A stretch of 64,000 nucleotides of DNA from Pseudomonas sp. RC10 (GTDB lineage Bacteria; Pseudomonadota; Gammaproteobacteria; Pseudomonadales; Pseudomonadaceae): contig NZ_CP151650.1 of assembly GCF_038397775.1 (NCBI RefSeq), forward strand, positions 5,394,001 to 5,458,000, written 5' to 3'. Made by a program: the position numbers and the translations under genes. The notes beneath the pieces are model-generated. The model worked only from the letters and a program-made list of their open reading frames with translations, was not told the origin of the DNA and ran no database searches. Each line of letters begins with the position of its first letter. Within the stretch, counting starts at the first letter, position 1. Below, piece after piece: positions 26,083 to 34,906 of the stretch.

Positions 26083-26303
26083 GGGACAAGGCAGCCGTGC
26101 GAGGGCGTCGGGTAGCGACAAGACAGGAACACAAAGGACATCCGGGATGCAAAAAAGTCGGCGCAGTCTACCAGAGCCACCCGGTTCACTGGTGTCCGCC
26201 GAGGCGACTCACCTATACTGCTCGCCCTCGAACACCCCCAGTCACCAGTGAACGCCCACGGCCGCTGCCGGTCCAACGACGTTCATTGCCCCAGGAGAGT
26301 CCA

Positions 26304-26729
26304 ATGCTTCGCCTTATCGCCCCCACCCTCACGCTTTTGCTCGTCGCTCCGCTGTTCGCCAACGCGGCGTCCAAACAGGATTACGAACTGAACAAAGAGC
26401 TGGAACAAGTCGCGGCGAAAAGCAACGTCGGCAAGCCCAACGCCATCAGCGAAGACATTCTCGACGAAGGGTACACCGTTGATGGCCGCGTGCTGATCGA
26501 CCACCTCAGCGTGCAAGCCGGCCAGGCTGCGCAGATGCGTGAAAACCCGGAGCTGATGGGTCGCCAACTGGGCACCAGCGTCTGCCGCAACCCTGGCTAC
26601 CGTCAGTTGATGGCCAAAGGCGCGATCCTGCGTTACGAGTTCAAGGAATATAAAACCAACCGCCTGATCACGACCCAGCAGATCACCGCAGCCGACTGCG
26701 CCGCCAAGGCGCCCGCCAAGAAGAAATAA
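26304..26729 (+). CDS. QSregVF-family secreted protein (PA3611-like)
   Basis: This is a 141-residue exported protein. The signal peptide MLRLIAPTLTLLLVAPLFANAA is followed by a small domain of the quorum-sensing-regulated virulence factor family, known from P. aeruginosa PA3611. Two cysteines (in SVCRNPGY and ADCAAK) could form a disulfide in the periplasm, and the tail is lysine rich. AGGAGAG precedes the ATG. The function of the family is not settled. No quorum-sensing gene is nearby, so the family name should not be read as proof of such control here. Confidence 0.8.
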   Translation: MLRLIAPTLTLLLVAPLFANAASKQDYELNKELEQVAAKSNVGKPNAISEDILDEGYTVDGRVLIDHLSVQAGQAAQMRENPELMGRQLGTSVCRNPGYRQLMAKGAILRYEFKEYKTNRLITTQQITAADCAAKAPAKKK

Positions 26730-26738
26730 CGCCGCTTT

Positions 26739-26927
26739 TCAGGACGCCGCGCGCCGTTGTTGATCTTCGGCGCGCAGTTCGGCGACCAGCGCTTGAAGGT
26801 AGTAAGAACGCCTACCGTTTTGACTCAGACGCCTGATGCACTCCTGCTCTACGGTCGAATGGCTTCTACGCGCCGCCTCGCTCAATGACCGATACAGATC
26901 CACATCGACTTCCAGCCTGATCTCCAT
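26739..26927 (-). CDS. Small Arc-like ribbon-helix-helix protein
   Basis: This 62-residue protein has the pattern of an Arc/MetJ-type ribbon-helix-helix DNA-binding domain: a short strand MEIRLEVDVDLYRSL, then two helices with SHSTVEQECIRRL. The ATG at 26927 is preceded by GGAGGG, a strong ribosome binding site. No toxin gene is adjacent, so it is an orphan rather than an obvious antitoxin. It ends 9 bases from the convergent QSregVF-family gene. The call rests on pattern only. Confidence 0.6.
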   Translation of the reverse strand: MEIRLEVDVDLYRSLSEAARRSHSTVEQECIRRLSQNGRRSYYLQALVAELRAEDQQRRAAS

Positions 26928-27424
26928 TTCATCCCTCCATGGGGCTGTCCATGCCATACCTTCAGCATGGGCAAACCTCGACGACTTCTCGTCGGTGCGC
27001 ACTCGAACCGCTGAGCACGAACCGCCGCTATCCAGGTTGCACTGGCATTCACCTTGCCTTGCCTATCAGTAAATCAGAGGCCACGCCCGAGACCCGACTG
27101 ACCGACGAGTGGAAAAACATTCATGTTGTGGCGGAAGGTGGGCATTGCCAGCCTCAGTGTTCGGGCACATCATCAGGCCATCGGTTTTTACGAACAGTCA
27201 CGGTTTCGTCACGCTGTCGAGGCAAAAGGGGGTTGCCTGCCGTTGTCGTTACGCTCAATGTTTTTTTCTTTTCAACCAAGGACATAGACAGAATCAGTGG
27301 CGCGACCCTGTCGCCATCCAACCTGAGCCCTATTATGGAGATGGCCAGCAGCAGCGACGCATGAAGCGTCGTGACCCTGTCTCGACGGACAGGGTCGATG
27401 ATTCTGCAGAAGGAGAAAGTTTGC
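26928..27424. other. Intergenic region upstream of the LOG-family gene
   Basis: This stretch of about 500 bases contains no confident gene. A short frame at 27123-27287 resembles the end of a GNAT domain and may be a relic (see findings). A 9-bp hairpin lies at 27373-27396. The rest shows nothing recognisable. Confidence 0.6.
27373..27396 (+). other. Leader hairpin upstream of the LOG-family gene
   Basis: GACCCTGTC-TCGACG-GACAGGGTC is a perfect 9-bp stem with a 6-base loop, ending 28 bases before the ATG and just before the AAGGAG ribosome binding site. No U-tract follows. It may be an operator or a leader structure. Confidence 0.5.
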
Positions 27425-28537
27425 ATGCCTTACGTACCCAATGACGTGTTGTCCCGCCACTTCCAGGACAACGGGATCGACCTGGCGAAGATCGAAGAAC
27501 AACTCAGCCTGGTCGCCCCCAACAGCCCGAACCTACCGCTCTACCGCGACATGATGCTGACCGTACTGCGCATGGCTCAGGACGATCGCAATCGCTGGAA
27601 CGCCAAAATCACCCTGCAAGCACTGCGTGAACTGGATAACGCCTTTCGTGTGCTTGAGCAATTCCGCGGCCGCCGCAAGGTCACGGTCTTCGGCTCGGCA
27701 CGAACCCCGGTCGAACACCCCGTCTACGGCTTGGCTCGCGAACTGGGCAAGCAGCTCGCAGCCTCCGACCTGATGGTCATCACTGGGGCCGGTGGCGGGA
27801 TCATGGCTGCCGCCCACGAAGGCGCGGGGCTGGATTACAGCCTGGGCTTCAACATTACCCTGCCCTTCGAACAGCACGCCAACGCCACAGTCGATGGCAC
27901 GGGCAACCTGCTGCCTTTCCATTTTTTCTTCACACGTAAGCTGTTCTTCGTCAAGGAAGCCGACGCGCTAGTCCTCTGTCCCGGTGGTTTCGGTACGCTG
28001 GACGAAGCGTTGGAAGTGCTGACCCTGATCCAGACCGGGAAAAGCCCGCTGGTGCCGATCGTCCTGCTGGACGCCCCGGGGGGCACCTTCTGGGAAGGCG
28101 CTCTGAGTTTCATCCGCAACGAACTCGAAGCCAACGGCTACATCCTGCCCACCGACATGAACCTGCTCAAGCTCGTGTACAGTGCAGAGGAAGCGGTGGC
28201 TGAAATCAACCAGTTCTACAGCAACTTCCATTCAAGCCGCTGGCTGAAGAACACCTTCATCATCCGCATGCATCACGCGCTGAATGAAAACGCTCTCGAT
28301 CATCTGCAGAACGCTTTTGCTGACCTGCGACTGAGCGAAGACTTCCAGCAATACGCGCATCAGGACGAACACGACGACGAGCAGTTCAGCCACCTCTCGC
28401 GGCTCGCATTCAAATTCAATGGCCGGAACCATGGACGCCTGCGGGCACTGGTGGACTTCATCAACCTGAGCGAGAACTGGGCGAAGCCGGCACAGGCTCA
28501 GGCAGCACGTGGGCGGGAGCCGTTGAAAGCGACGTGA
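27425..28537 (+). CDS. LOG-family / TIGR00730-type protein
   Basis: This 370-residue protein contains a Rossmann-like LOG (lysine decarboxylase-like) domain in its middle. VFGSARTP and ITGAGGGIMAAAHEGA are the nucleotide-binding region, and PGGFGTLDEALEVL is the family motif PGGxGTxxE. Canonical LOG proteins cleave nucleoside 5'-monophosphates to base and ribose phosphate. This version is longer, with about 90 extra residues at the N-terminus and about 100 at the C-terminus, like the LOG protein beside recX in other pseudomonads. AAGGAG precedes the ATG. Its physiological substrate is not known. Confidence 0.85.
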   Translation: MPYVPNDVLSRHFQDNGIDLAKIEEQLSLVAPNSPNLPLYRDMMLTVLRMAQDDRNRWNAKITLQALRELDNAFRVLEQFRGRRKVTVFGSARTPVEHPVYGLARELGKQLAASDLMVITGAGGGIMAAAHEGAGLDYSLGFNITLPFEQHANATVDGTGNLLPFHFFFTRKLFFVKEADALVLCPGGFGTLDEALEVLTLIQTGKSPLVPIVLLDAPGGTFWEGALSFIRNELEANGYILPTDMNLLKLVYSAEEAVAEINQFYSNFHSSRWLKNTFIIRMHHALNENALDHLQNAFADLRLSEDFQQYAHQDEHDDEQFSHLSRLAFKFNGRNHGRLRALVDFINLSENWAKPAQAQAARGREPLKAT

Positions 28538-28548
28538 TGAGTGGATAT

Positions 28549-28577
28549 CTGTAACCGTCCGGGCCGGGCGGTTACAG
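28549..28577. terminator. Hairpin between convergent LOG-family gene and recX
   Basis: CTGTAACCG-N11-CGGTTACAG forms a 9-bp stem, possibly extended by two more pairs in the loop. It has no clear U-tract, so termination is likely but not certain. Confidence 0.45.
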
Positions 28578-28584
28578 CCTCTGG

Positions 28585-29055
28585 TCAATAGTCGTCATGG
28601 CCTTTACCGCTTAACAGGCGGCCTATGAGCTCCGGCGGAAAGCCTCGATAGCTTAGAAATCGCATTTGCTGCCCCCGCTCACGCGCATCCTTGGGCAACT
28701 GCCCGCCGAACTTGCGCTGCCAGGACTCTTCCAGCTTTTCTCGCCAATCGATGCCGCATTCCCGAAGCGCCAGCTCAATGTCGGCGCGCTGCAACCCGCG
28801 CTGCCCAAGCTCTTCGCGAATACGCAAAGGACCGTATCCGGAACGGGCACGGTAGGAAACGAAACTTTCAAGATAACGGGATTCGGACAGCAGCCCCTCT
28901 TCCGTCAGACGGTCGAGAGCAGCTTCGATCAATTCAGGAGAGGCGCCGCGCTGACGCAATTTACGCGTCAGCTCGACTCGACCGTGCTCGCGACGTGCGA
29001 GCAGGTCCATTGCAGTACGCCGTACGGCGACGGGCGTATCAAGCACTACCGACAT
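28585..29055 (-). CDS. recX: Regulatory protein RecX
   Basis: This 156-residue protein matches RecX, which binds the RecA filament groove and restrains its recombinase and coprotease activity. The helical repeats are visible as [44 protein letters not shown] and [18 protein letters not shown]. It lies 8 bases downstream of recA, so it is made from recA readthrough and is SOS controlled with it. Confidence 0.95.
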   Translation of the reverse strand: MSVVLDTPVAVRRTAMDLLARREHGRVELTRKLRQRGASPELIEAALDRLTEEGLLSESRYLESFVSYRARSGYGPLRIREELGQRGLQRADIELALRECGIDWREKLEESWQRKFGGQLPKDARERGQQMRFLSYRGFPPELIGRLLSGKGHDDY

Positions 29056-29063
29056 GGCTGCTA

Positions 29064-30125
29064 TCAGATGTCAGCGTCTTCGACTTCGGCCACATCATCT
29101 GCGGCAACGCGAGACGATTGGGCTTTGACATCCGGCGCTGCGGTCAGCAGTTTTTCACGGATTTGCTTCTCTAGGGTCGCGCCGATTTCCGGGTTGTCCT
29201 GCAGGAACTTGGCCGAGTTGGCTTTACCCTGACCAATCTTGTTGCCCTGATAGCTGTACCAGGCACCGGATTTCTCCAGCAGACCGTGCAGCACGCCCAG
29301 GTCAATGATTTCGCCGTTACGGTAAATACCCTTGCCGTACAGAATCTGGAATTCAGCCTGACGGAACGGAGGCGCCACCTTATTCTTCACGACTTTGACG
29401 CGGGTTTCGCTACCGACAACTTCGTCGCCGTCTTTCACCGCGCCGGTACGGCGGATGTCCAGACGAACCGAAGCGTAGAACTTCAGCGCGTTACCACCGG
29501 TGGTGGTTTCCGGGCTGCCGAACATGACGCCGATCTTCATACGAATCTGGTTGATGAAGATGACGAGGCAGTTGGCGTTCTTGATGTTACCGGTGATCTT
29601 ACGCAGCGCCTGAGACATCAGACGGGCTTGCAGGCCGACGTGCATGTCGCCCATTTCACCTTCGATTTCAGCTTTCGGCACTAGTGCGGCCACGGAGTCG
29701 ACGACGATCACGTCGATGGCGTTGGAACGCACCAGCATGTCGGTGATTTCCAGAGCCTGTTCGCCGGTGTCCGGCTGCGAGACCAGCAGGTCGTCAACGT
29801 TGACGCCCAGTTTGCCGGCGTACTCGGGGTCGAGGGCGTGTTCGGCATCGACGAACGCACAGGTGGCGCCCATCTTCTGAGCTTCAGCAATGACCGACAG
29901 GGTCATGGTGGTTTTACCGGAAGACTCAGGACCGTAGATTTCAACGATCCGGCCTTTTGGCAGGCCGCCGATACCCAGAGCGATATCGAGACCCAGAGAG
30001 CCGGTGGAGATAGCAGGAATAGCCTGGCGGTCGTGGTCGCCCATGCGCATTACGGCGCCTTTGCCGAACTGACGCTCGATCTGACCCAAGGCCGCAGCCA
30101 AGGCTTTCTTCTTGTTGTCGTCCAT
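29064..30125 (-). CDS. recA: Recombinase RecA
   Basis: This 353-residue RecA catalyses homologous strand exchange and LexA autocleavage. The Walker A motif GPESSGKTT lies at about residues 65-73, the Walker B region is [22 protein letters not shown], and loop L2 follows at [12 protein letters not shown]. Length and the acidic C-terminus (EVEDADI) are normal. A LexA box at 30168-30183 lies about 45 bases upstream of the ATG, giving SOS induction. recX follows. Confidence 0.99.
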   Translation of the reverse strand: MDDNKKKALAAALGQIERQFGKGAVMRMGDHDRQAIPAISTGSLGLDIALGIGGLPKGRIVEIYGPESSGKTTMTLSVIAEAQKMGATCAFVDAEHALDPEYAGKLGVNVDDLLVSQPDTGEQALEITDMLVRSNAIDVIVVDSVAALVPKAEIEGEMGDMHVGLQARLMSQALRKITGNIKNANCLVIFINQIRMKIGVMFGSPETTTGGNALKFYASVRLDIRRTGAVKDGDEVVGSETRVKVVKNKVAPPFRQAEFQILYGKGIYRNGEIIDLGVLHGLLEKSGAWYSYQGNKIGQGKANSAKFLQDNPEIGATLEKQIREKLLTAAPDVKAQSSRVAADDVAEVEDADI

Positions 30126-30167
30126 TGAAGTCCTCTCGTAATCGGTTAGGCCTGAAGGCCGATATAA

Positions 30168-30183
30168 CTGTATAAGTGAACAG
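30168..30183. promoter_or_regulatory. LexA box (SOS operator) of recA
   Basis: CTGT-ATAAGTGA-ACAG matches the gammaproteobacterial LexA consensus CTGTN8ACAG perfectly and lies in the recA promoter region. Confidence 0.92.
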
Positions 30184-30210
30184 TATTATTCCACAGGGTT
30201 GCGCGCGCGC

Positions 30211-30711
30211 CTACCCCCGATTTGGTATTTCTCCGCGAGCGAGGCGGATCAGCCCCTCTAGCGCGGCCTTCACCGTTTGTCGGCGCACGGCATCCCGGTC
30301 TCCAGCGAACTGAAAACGCTCGGCAATCAGTTGATCGGCTGCCCCCCAACAGATCCAGACGGTGCCGACCGGCTTCTCCGGCGAGCCGCCATCGGGGCCG
30401 GCCACCCCACTGACCGCCACGGAGAACTTCGCCGCGCTGTTGACTTGAGCGCCCCGCGCCATGGCCTCGACCACTTCCCGACTGACGGCACCGACTCGGC
30501 CGAACAATGCTTCAGACACGCCCAGCTGCTGGGTCTTCTGACGATTGGAATACGTGACATAACCGGCTTCGAACCAGGCCGAGCTGCCGGGGATGCGGGT
30601 AATGGCTTCGGCAATGCCGCCTCCGGTGCAGGATTCGGCGGTGCTGACCTGCGCCTTGGCTTCCAACAGGCCCTTACCCAAGGCAGTGGCCAACTGAGTG
30701 ATTTCGTCCAC
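30211..30711 (-). CDS. pncC: Nicotinamide-nucleotide amidohydrolase (CinA C-terminal family)
   Basis: This 166-residue single-domain CinA/PncC protein hydrolyses nicotinamide mononucleotide to nicotinate mononucleotide in NAD recycling. Family motifs are TAESCTGGGIAEAIT (residues 24-38), SAWFEAGYVTYSN and VSGVAGPDGGSPEKPVGTVW. It starts with GTG. Only the C-terminal (amidase) part of long CinA proteins is present, as usual in pseudomonads. It lies just upstream of recA on the same strand, a common bacterial pairing, but the LexA box sits between them. Confidence 0.93.
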   Translation of the reverse strand: MDEITQLATALGKGLLEAKAQVSTAESCTGGGIAEAITRIPGSSAWFEAGYVTYSNRQKTQQLGVSEALFGRVGAVSREVVEAMARGAQVNSAAKFSVAVSGVAGPDGGSPEKPVGTVWICWGAADQLIAERFQFAGDRDAVRRQTVKAALEGLIRLARGEIPNRG

Positions 30712-30814
30712 AACTCTTCTCCGTAACTTTCAAGCGATGGGCACACGCTACACGACCGACGTGCAGGTGCAAGGTAGAACGCGGCCTGAGTCATGACCGC
30801 GCCTGCATGAAGCT

Positions 30815-30946
30815 TTATTTCGGCTCCCGTTTCTCGGAGCAGGGTTTCTTGACCGTTTCGATAACGGTCTCCCGAGGGCGGCGGCGCGCTTCGTCCAGCG
30901 TAATGAAGCGCCCGTTGGTTGAATCCCTTCCACGTTTACGTCGCAT
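30815..30946 (-). CDS. Small basic protein, 43 residues
   Basis: This short gene encodes 43 residues, starting MRRKRGRDSTNGRFITLDEA and ending PCSEKREPK. It has 15 Arg/Lys residues and could bind nucleic acid. AAAGGGA precedes the ATG at 30946 at good spacing. It lies between pncC and mutS and is transcribed away from mutS. No function is known to me. The ribosome binding site and its position support a real gene. Confidence 0.55.
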   Translation of the reverse strand: MRRKRGRDSTNGRFITLDEARRRPRETVIETVKKPCSEKREPK

Positions 30947-31196
30947 ATAAAAGTCCCTTTCGATAAGCCTGCCCGGAATCGGGCAGTGACCCCGACAGCC
31001 TAGACACCCGTTCAGCGCATATGTCGATCCGGAAACGCGCCGTGACGAATACGCCGAACCTGCGGCCAGCGAACGTGCGTGGTAACCTTGCGCCCATCGC
31101 AAAAGCAATCGGATTTGACGTCGGCCCACGTAGGTGGTGTTCCCCGCGACCCCGTCCGTTTGCCCAAATCTCCTAACGAATTTGCCTAAATAACTG

Positions 31197-33776
31197 ATGA
31201 ATAAAGCAATTTCCGATCTCTCTTCCCACACGCCCATGATGCAGCAGTACTGGAGGCTGAAAAACCAGCATCCGGATCAACTGATGTTTTATCGGATGGG
31301 CGACTTCTATGAGATTTTCTACGAAGACGCCAAGAAGGCCGCCAAGCTGCTGGACATTACGCTGACCGCGCGCGGTCAGTCGGCGGGCCAGAGCATCCCC
31401 ATGTGTGGCATTCCTTACCATGCCGCCGAGGGGTATTTGGCCAAGCTGGTAAAACTGGGTGAGTCGGTGGTGATCTGTGAGCAGATCGGCGATCCCGCCA
31501 CCAGCAAAGGCCCGGTCGAGCGCCAAGTCGTGCGGATCATCACGCCGGGCACGGTGAGTGATGAAGCTTTGCTCGATGAGCGTCGCGATAACCTGATCGC
31601 GGCGGTATTGGGCGACGAACGCCTGTTCGGCCTTGCGGTACTGGACATCACCAGCGGCAACTTCACCGTTCAAGAGATCAAGGGCTGGGAAAACCTTCTG
31701 GCGGAACTCGAGCGCATCAACCCGGTGGAACTGCTGATCCCGGACGATTGGCCACAAGGTCTGCCGGCCGAAAAACGCAGAGGCGCACGCCGTCGAGCGC
31801 CGTGGGACTTCGAACGGGATTCCGCGCATAAAAGTCTGTGCCAGCAGTTTTCGACCCAAGACCTCAAGGGCTTCGGCTGTGAAACCCTGACCCTGGCCAT
31901 CGGCGCCGCGGGCTGCCTGTTGGGTTACGCCAAGGAAACCCAGCGCACTGCTCTGCCCCACCTGCGCAGCCTGCGCCACGAGCGCATGGACGACACGGTA
32001 ATCCTCGACGGTGCCAGCCGCCGCAATCTGGAACTGGACACCAACCTCGCTGGTGGTCGCGACAACACGTTGCAATCGGTCATGGACCGCTGCCAGACGG
32101 CCATGGCAACGCGCTTGCTGACCCGTTGGCTGAACCGGCCTTTGCGCGATCTGAAGGTGCTGCAAGCCCGTCAGGAATCCATCGGTTGTTTCCTGGAGCG
32201 CTACCGCTTCGAAAACCTGCAACCGCAGCTTAAGGAAATTGGCGACATCGAGCGGATTCTGGCGCGGATCGGCCTGCGTAACGCCCGCCCTCGCGATCTC
32301 GCACGCCTACGTGATGCTCTCGGCGCACTGCCTGAGCTGCAACTGGCGTTGGCTGAACTGGAAGCGCCGCACATTCAAGCGCTGGCAAAAACAGCCAGTA
32401 CCTACCCGGAGCTGGCTGATCTGCTGCAACGGGCGATCATCGATAACCCGCCTGCGGTCATTCGCGACGGCGGTGTGCTGAAAACCGGCTACGACGGTGA
32501 ACTGGACGAGCTGCTGTCGCTGAGCGAAAACGCCGGACAGTTCCTGATCGATCTGGAAACCCGCGAAAAAGCCCGCACCGGTCTCGCCAACCTCAAGGTC
32601 GGCTACAACCGCGTGCACGGCTATTTCATCGAGCTGCCGAGCAAGCAGGCCGAGCAAGCGCCAGCCGATTACATCCGTCGCCAGACGCTCAAGGGCGCCG
32701 AGCGTTTCATCACGCCCGAGCTGAAAGAATTCGAAGACAAGGCCCTGTCGGCCAAGAGCCGTGCGCTCGCCCGCGAGAAGATGCTCTACGAGGCGCTGCT
32801 GGAAGACCTGATCGGCCATCTCGCGCCGCTTCAGGACACCGCCGCCGCACTGGCCGAGCTGGACGTGTTGAGCAACCTGGCCGAGCGCGCGCTGAACCTG
32901 GACCTCAACCGTCCGCGCTTCATCGACGAGCCATGCATGCGCATCGAGCAAGGTCGTCATCCGGTGGTCGAGCAGGTGCTTTCAACGCCGTTCGTGGCCA
33001 ACGACCTGGACCTCAACGACAACACCCGCATGCTGGTGATCACCGGTCCTAACATGGGCGGTAAATCCACCTACATGCGCCAGACCGCGCTGATCGTGCT
33101 GTTGGCGCACATCGGCAGTTTCGTGCCGGCGGCCAGTTGTGAGCTGTCGCTTGTGGACCGCATCTTCACCCGCATCGGCTCCAGCGATGACCTGGCCGGT
33201 GGCCGTTCGACGTTCATGGTGGAAATGAGCGAAACCGCGAACATCCTGCACAACGCCACCGACAAGAGCCTGGTGTTGATGGACGAAGTCGGTCGCGGGA
33301 CCAGCACCTTTGACGGGCTTTCCCTGGCATGGGCTGCGGCAGAAAGTCTCGCCCAGTTGCGGGCGTACACCTTGTTCGCCACGCACTATTTCGAGCTGAC
33401 GGTGTTACCGGAAAGCGAACCACTGGTGGCGAACGTGCACCTGAACGCGACCGAGCACAACGAGCGCATCGTGTTCCTGCACCGCGTCCTGCCCGGCCCC
33501 GCAAGCCAGAGCTATGGCCTGGCCGTGGCCCAACTGGCGGGCGTTCCAGGCAACGTTATTACCCGCGCGAAGGAGCACTTGCAGCGTCTGGAAACCACCA
33601 GCCTGCCCCACGAGCAGCCCAAGCCAAAACCCGGCAAGGCACCTGCACCGCAGCAGGCGGACATGTTCGCCACCCTGCCGCACCCGGTGCTGGAGGAGTT
33701 GTCGAAGCTGAAAATCGATGACATGACACCGCGCCAGGCGCTCGATTTGTTATATGGACTGCAAAACCGGATCTAA
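31197..33776 (+). CDS. mutS: DNA mismatch repair ATPase MutS
   Basis: This 859-residue MutS recognises base mismatches. The N-terminal mismatch-binding Phe-x-Glu is in FYEIFYEDA (residues 37-45, within MGDFYEIF). Walker [10 protein letters not shown] lies at about 618-626, followed by the D-loop segment STFMVEMSE and Walker [17 protein letters not shown]. Length is normal for the family. A 250-base gap separates it from the divergent small gene, which gives room for its promoter. Confidence 0.98.
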   Translation: MNKAISDLSSHTPMMQQYWRLKNQHPDQLMFYRMGDFYEIFYEDAKKAAKLLDITLTARGQSAGQSIPMCGIPYHAAEGYLAKLVKLGESVVICEQIGDPATSKGPVERQVVRIITPGTVSDEALLDERRDNLIAAVLGDERLFGLAVLDITSGNFTVQEIKGWENLLAELERINPVELLIPDDWPQGLPAEKRRGARRRAPWDFERDSAHKSLCQQFSTQDLKGFGCETLTLAIGAAGCLLGYAKETQRTALPHLRSLRHERMDDTVILDGASRRNLELDTNLAGGRDNTLQSVMDRCQTAMATRLLTRWLNRPLRDLKVLQARQESIGCFLERYRFENLQPQLKEIGDIERILARIGLRNARPRDLARLRDALGALPELQLALAELEAPHIQALAKTASTYPELADLLQRAIIDNPPAVIRDGGVLKTGYDGELDELLSLSENAGQFLIDLETREKARTGLANLKVGYNRVHGYFIELPSKQAEQAPADYIRRQTLKGAERFITPELKEFEDKALSAKSRALAREKMLYEALLEDLIGHLAPLQDTAAALAELDVLSNLAERALNLDLNRPRFIDEPCMRIEQGRHPVVEQVLSTPFVANDLDLNDNTRMLVITGPNMGGKSTYMRQTALIVLLAHIGSFVPAASCELSLVDRIFTRIGSSDDLAGGRSTFMVEMSETANILHNATDKSLVLMDEVGRGTSTFDGLSLAWAAAESLAQLRAYTLFATHYFELTVLPESEPLVANVHLNATEHNERIVFLHRVLPGPASQSYGLAVAQLAGVPGNVITRAKEHLQRLETTSLPHEQPKPKPGKAPAPQQADMFATLPHPVLEELSKLKIDDMTPRQALDLLYGLQNRI

Positions 33777-34004
33777 CGGTATTTGCAACAAGCTGTTAGA
33801 ATCCCGCGCGGTTTGGGAACGGTACGGCCTTTAGCCTGGCTGTATGAAATCCGAGCCGCGTTCGAACATGGCGAACCAAGCCACGCCCCTCCTGCCCCGC
33901 AGGGTGGGCCGGACTGACTGTGTTCTGAATGGCCGGGAACGATCCCAACCGAGCAACCCTGACGTGAAGGGCTCTGCTGCCGCCGCCTGAGGAGAGAATT
34001 AGAA

Positions 34005-34328
34005 ATGACCTTCGTCGTCACCGACAACTGCATCAAGTGCAAGTACACCGACTGCGTAGAAGTCTGTCCGGTGGACTGCTTTTACGAAGGCCCGAATTTC
34101 CTGGTGATTCACCCGGACGAGTGCATCGACTGTGCCCTCTGCGAGCCCGAATGCCCCGCCACTGCGATTTTCTCTGAAGACGAGATTCCGGCCGGCATGG
34201 AGAATTTCATCGAGCTGAACGCCGAGCTGGCAGATGTCTGGCCCAACATCACCGAGCGCAAAGACCCGCTGCCGGACGCTGAAGCGTGGGACGGCAAGCC
34301 TGGCAAGATCGCTGACCTGGAGCGCTAA
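34005..34328 (+). CDS. fdxA: 7Fe ferredoxin I
   Basis: This 107-residue ferredoxin carries one [3Fe-4S] and one [4Fe-4S] cluster. The cysteines fit the Azotobacter-type 7Fe pattern: Cys9, Cys17 and Cys50 for the 3Fe cluster, and Cys21, Cys40, Cys43 and Cys46 for the 4Fe cluster. GGAGAG precedes the ATG. It may serve as a partner of the Fpr reductase encoded at 21273-22052. A terminator follows at 34352-34377. A 228-base leader region after mutS suggests its own promoter, where TAGAAT at 33797-33802 could be the -10. Confidence 0.97.
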   Translation: MTFVVTDNCIKCKYTDCVEVCPVDCFYEGPNFLVIHPDECIDCALCEPECPATAIFSEDEIPAGMENFIELNAELADVWPNITERKDPLPDAEAWDGKPGKIADLER

Positions 34329-34351
34329 GCCCCGCGCGATCCCCGGAAACG

Positions 34352-34377
34352 CAAAAGGCCCCTCGGGGCCTTTTTGC
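34352..34377 (+). terminator. Rho-independent terminator of fdxA
   Basis: AAAAGGCCCC-TC-GGGGCCTTTTTG: a GC-rich hairpin followed by five T, 23 bases after the fdxA stop codon. Confidence 0.9.
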
Positions 34378-34407
34378 TGTGCATCGTATGCCCACTTTTT
34401 CGCAGGC

Positions 34408-34541
34408 AAAAAAAGGGGCGGTTTGACCCGCCCACATTTTTTCCGTAATCCCTTCAATCCTTTTTCATCATCCTGATGAATCGCATCCTGCGATGTCCTT
34501 GAGCAGTCTTCCTTGACCGCCTGTACCAATCCGTCGGTACA
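34408..34541 (-). ncRNA. rsmZ: RsmZ, small regulatory RNA that sequesters RsmA/RsmE
   Basis: The minus strand between rpoS and fdxA, the known rsmZ position in Pseudomonas, encodes an RNA of about 134 bases with eight GGA motifs. Four are presented in hairpin loops: TGTACC-GACGGATT-GGTACA, GCGGTC-AAGGAA-GACTGC, ATCGC-AGGAT-GCGAT and TTCATC-AGGAT-GATGAA. It ends in a terminator (GGGCGG-TTTGACCC region, then seven T) at 34408-34433. TACTAT upstream is a plausible -10, placing the start near 34541. RsmZ titrates the translational repressor RsmA/RsmE and relieves genes of secondary metabolism and biofilm formation. Exact ends are estimated. Confidence 0.93.
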
Positions 34542-34577
34542 GTTCTGATAGTAGTGATTTATTCGAACAGGGCAATA

Positions 34578-34625
34578 CCCCGGAGTTTGCAAAAAGATTC
34601 GAGGTGGCATACACCACTAAAAATA
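34578..34625. repeat. Imperfect direct repeat, copy 1 (rsmZ upstream region)
   Basis: This stretch aligns without gaps to 34747-34794 at a fixed offset of 169 bases, with 33 of 48 positions identical. The best-kept parts are CCCC, AAAGATT, CATA-ACCACT and AAATA. It lies in the AT-rich linker between the rsmZ start and the GacA box. Confidence 0.6.
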
Positions 34626-34713
34626 AACAGTCGCTAAATCAGTGAGATAAACACTATCGTGCAAATTAAGGCGACTCTCACTGTCAGATTTAAGTGCAAT
34701 GACTGACAGCTCG

Positions 34714-34731
34714 CGTAAGAAATGTCTTACA
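34714..34731. promoter_or_regulatory. GacA binding site (UAS) of rsmZ
   Basis: CGTAAG-AAATGT-CTTACA matches the GacA consensus TGTAAG-N6-CTTACA with one difference. It is centred about 180 bases upstream of the estimated rsmZ start, the distance known for GacA-controlled rsm promoters. Part of a 7-bp inverted repeat CTGTCAG/CTGACAG (34681-34709) lies beside it. Confidence 0.9.
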
Positions 34732-34746
34732 ACTAAAGTTAGATAT

Positions 34747-34794
34747 CCCCACACTCTGAAGAAAGATTAAACACGACATATACCACTGCAAATA
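34747..34794. repeat. Imperfect direct repeat, copy 2 (rsmZ upstream region)
   Basis: This is the second copy of the repeat at 34578-34625, offset by exactly 169 bases, and lies on the far side of the GacA box. Confidence 0.6.
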
Positions 34795-34834
34795 TAATTG
34801 ATTGTTCATGATCACAACTTCATATCGTCACAAT

Positions 34835-34865
34835 AAAAAAGCCCCGAATGATCGGGGCTTTTTTC
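34835..34865 (-). terminator. Rho-independent terminator of rpoS
   Basis: On the minus strand GCCCCGAT-CATTCGGGGC is followed by six T, about 45 bases after the rpoS stop codon. A-tracts on both sides would allow it to act in both directions, insulating rsmZ. Confidence 0.9.
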
Positions 34866-34906
34866 GGTGCCATCACGCTATTGAGGCAGACAAGACACGG
34901 GCCAAA

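Noticed and set aside
26739..26927. Antitoxin of a toxin-antitoxin pair
   Set aside because: No toxin-like gene lies within several hundred bases on either side, so only a ribbon-helix-helix protein can be claimed.
30947..31196. tRNA or small RNA in the gap before mutS
   Set aside because: No cloverleaf, terminator or conserved RNA pattern could be found; it is treated as a divergent promoter region.
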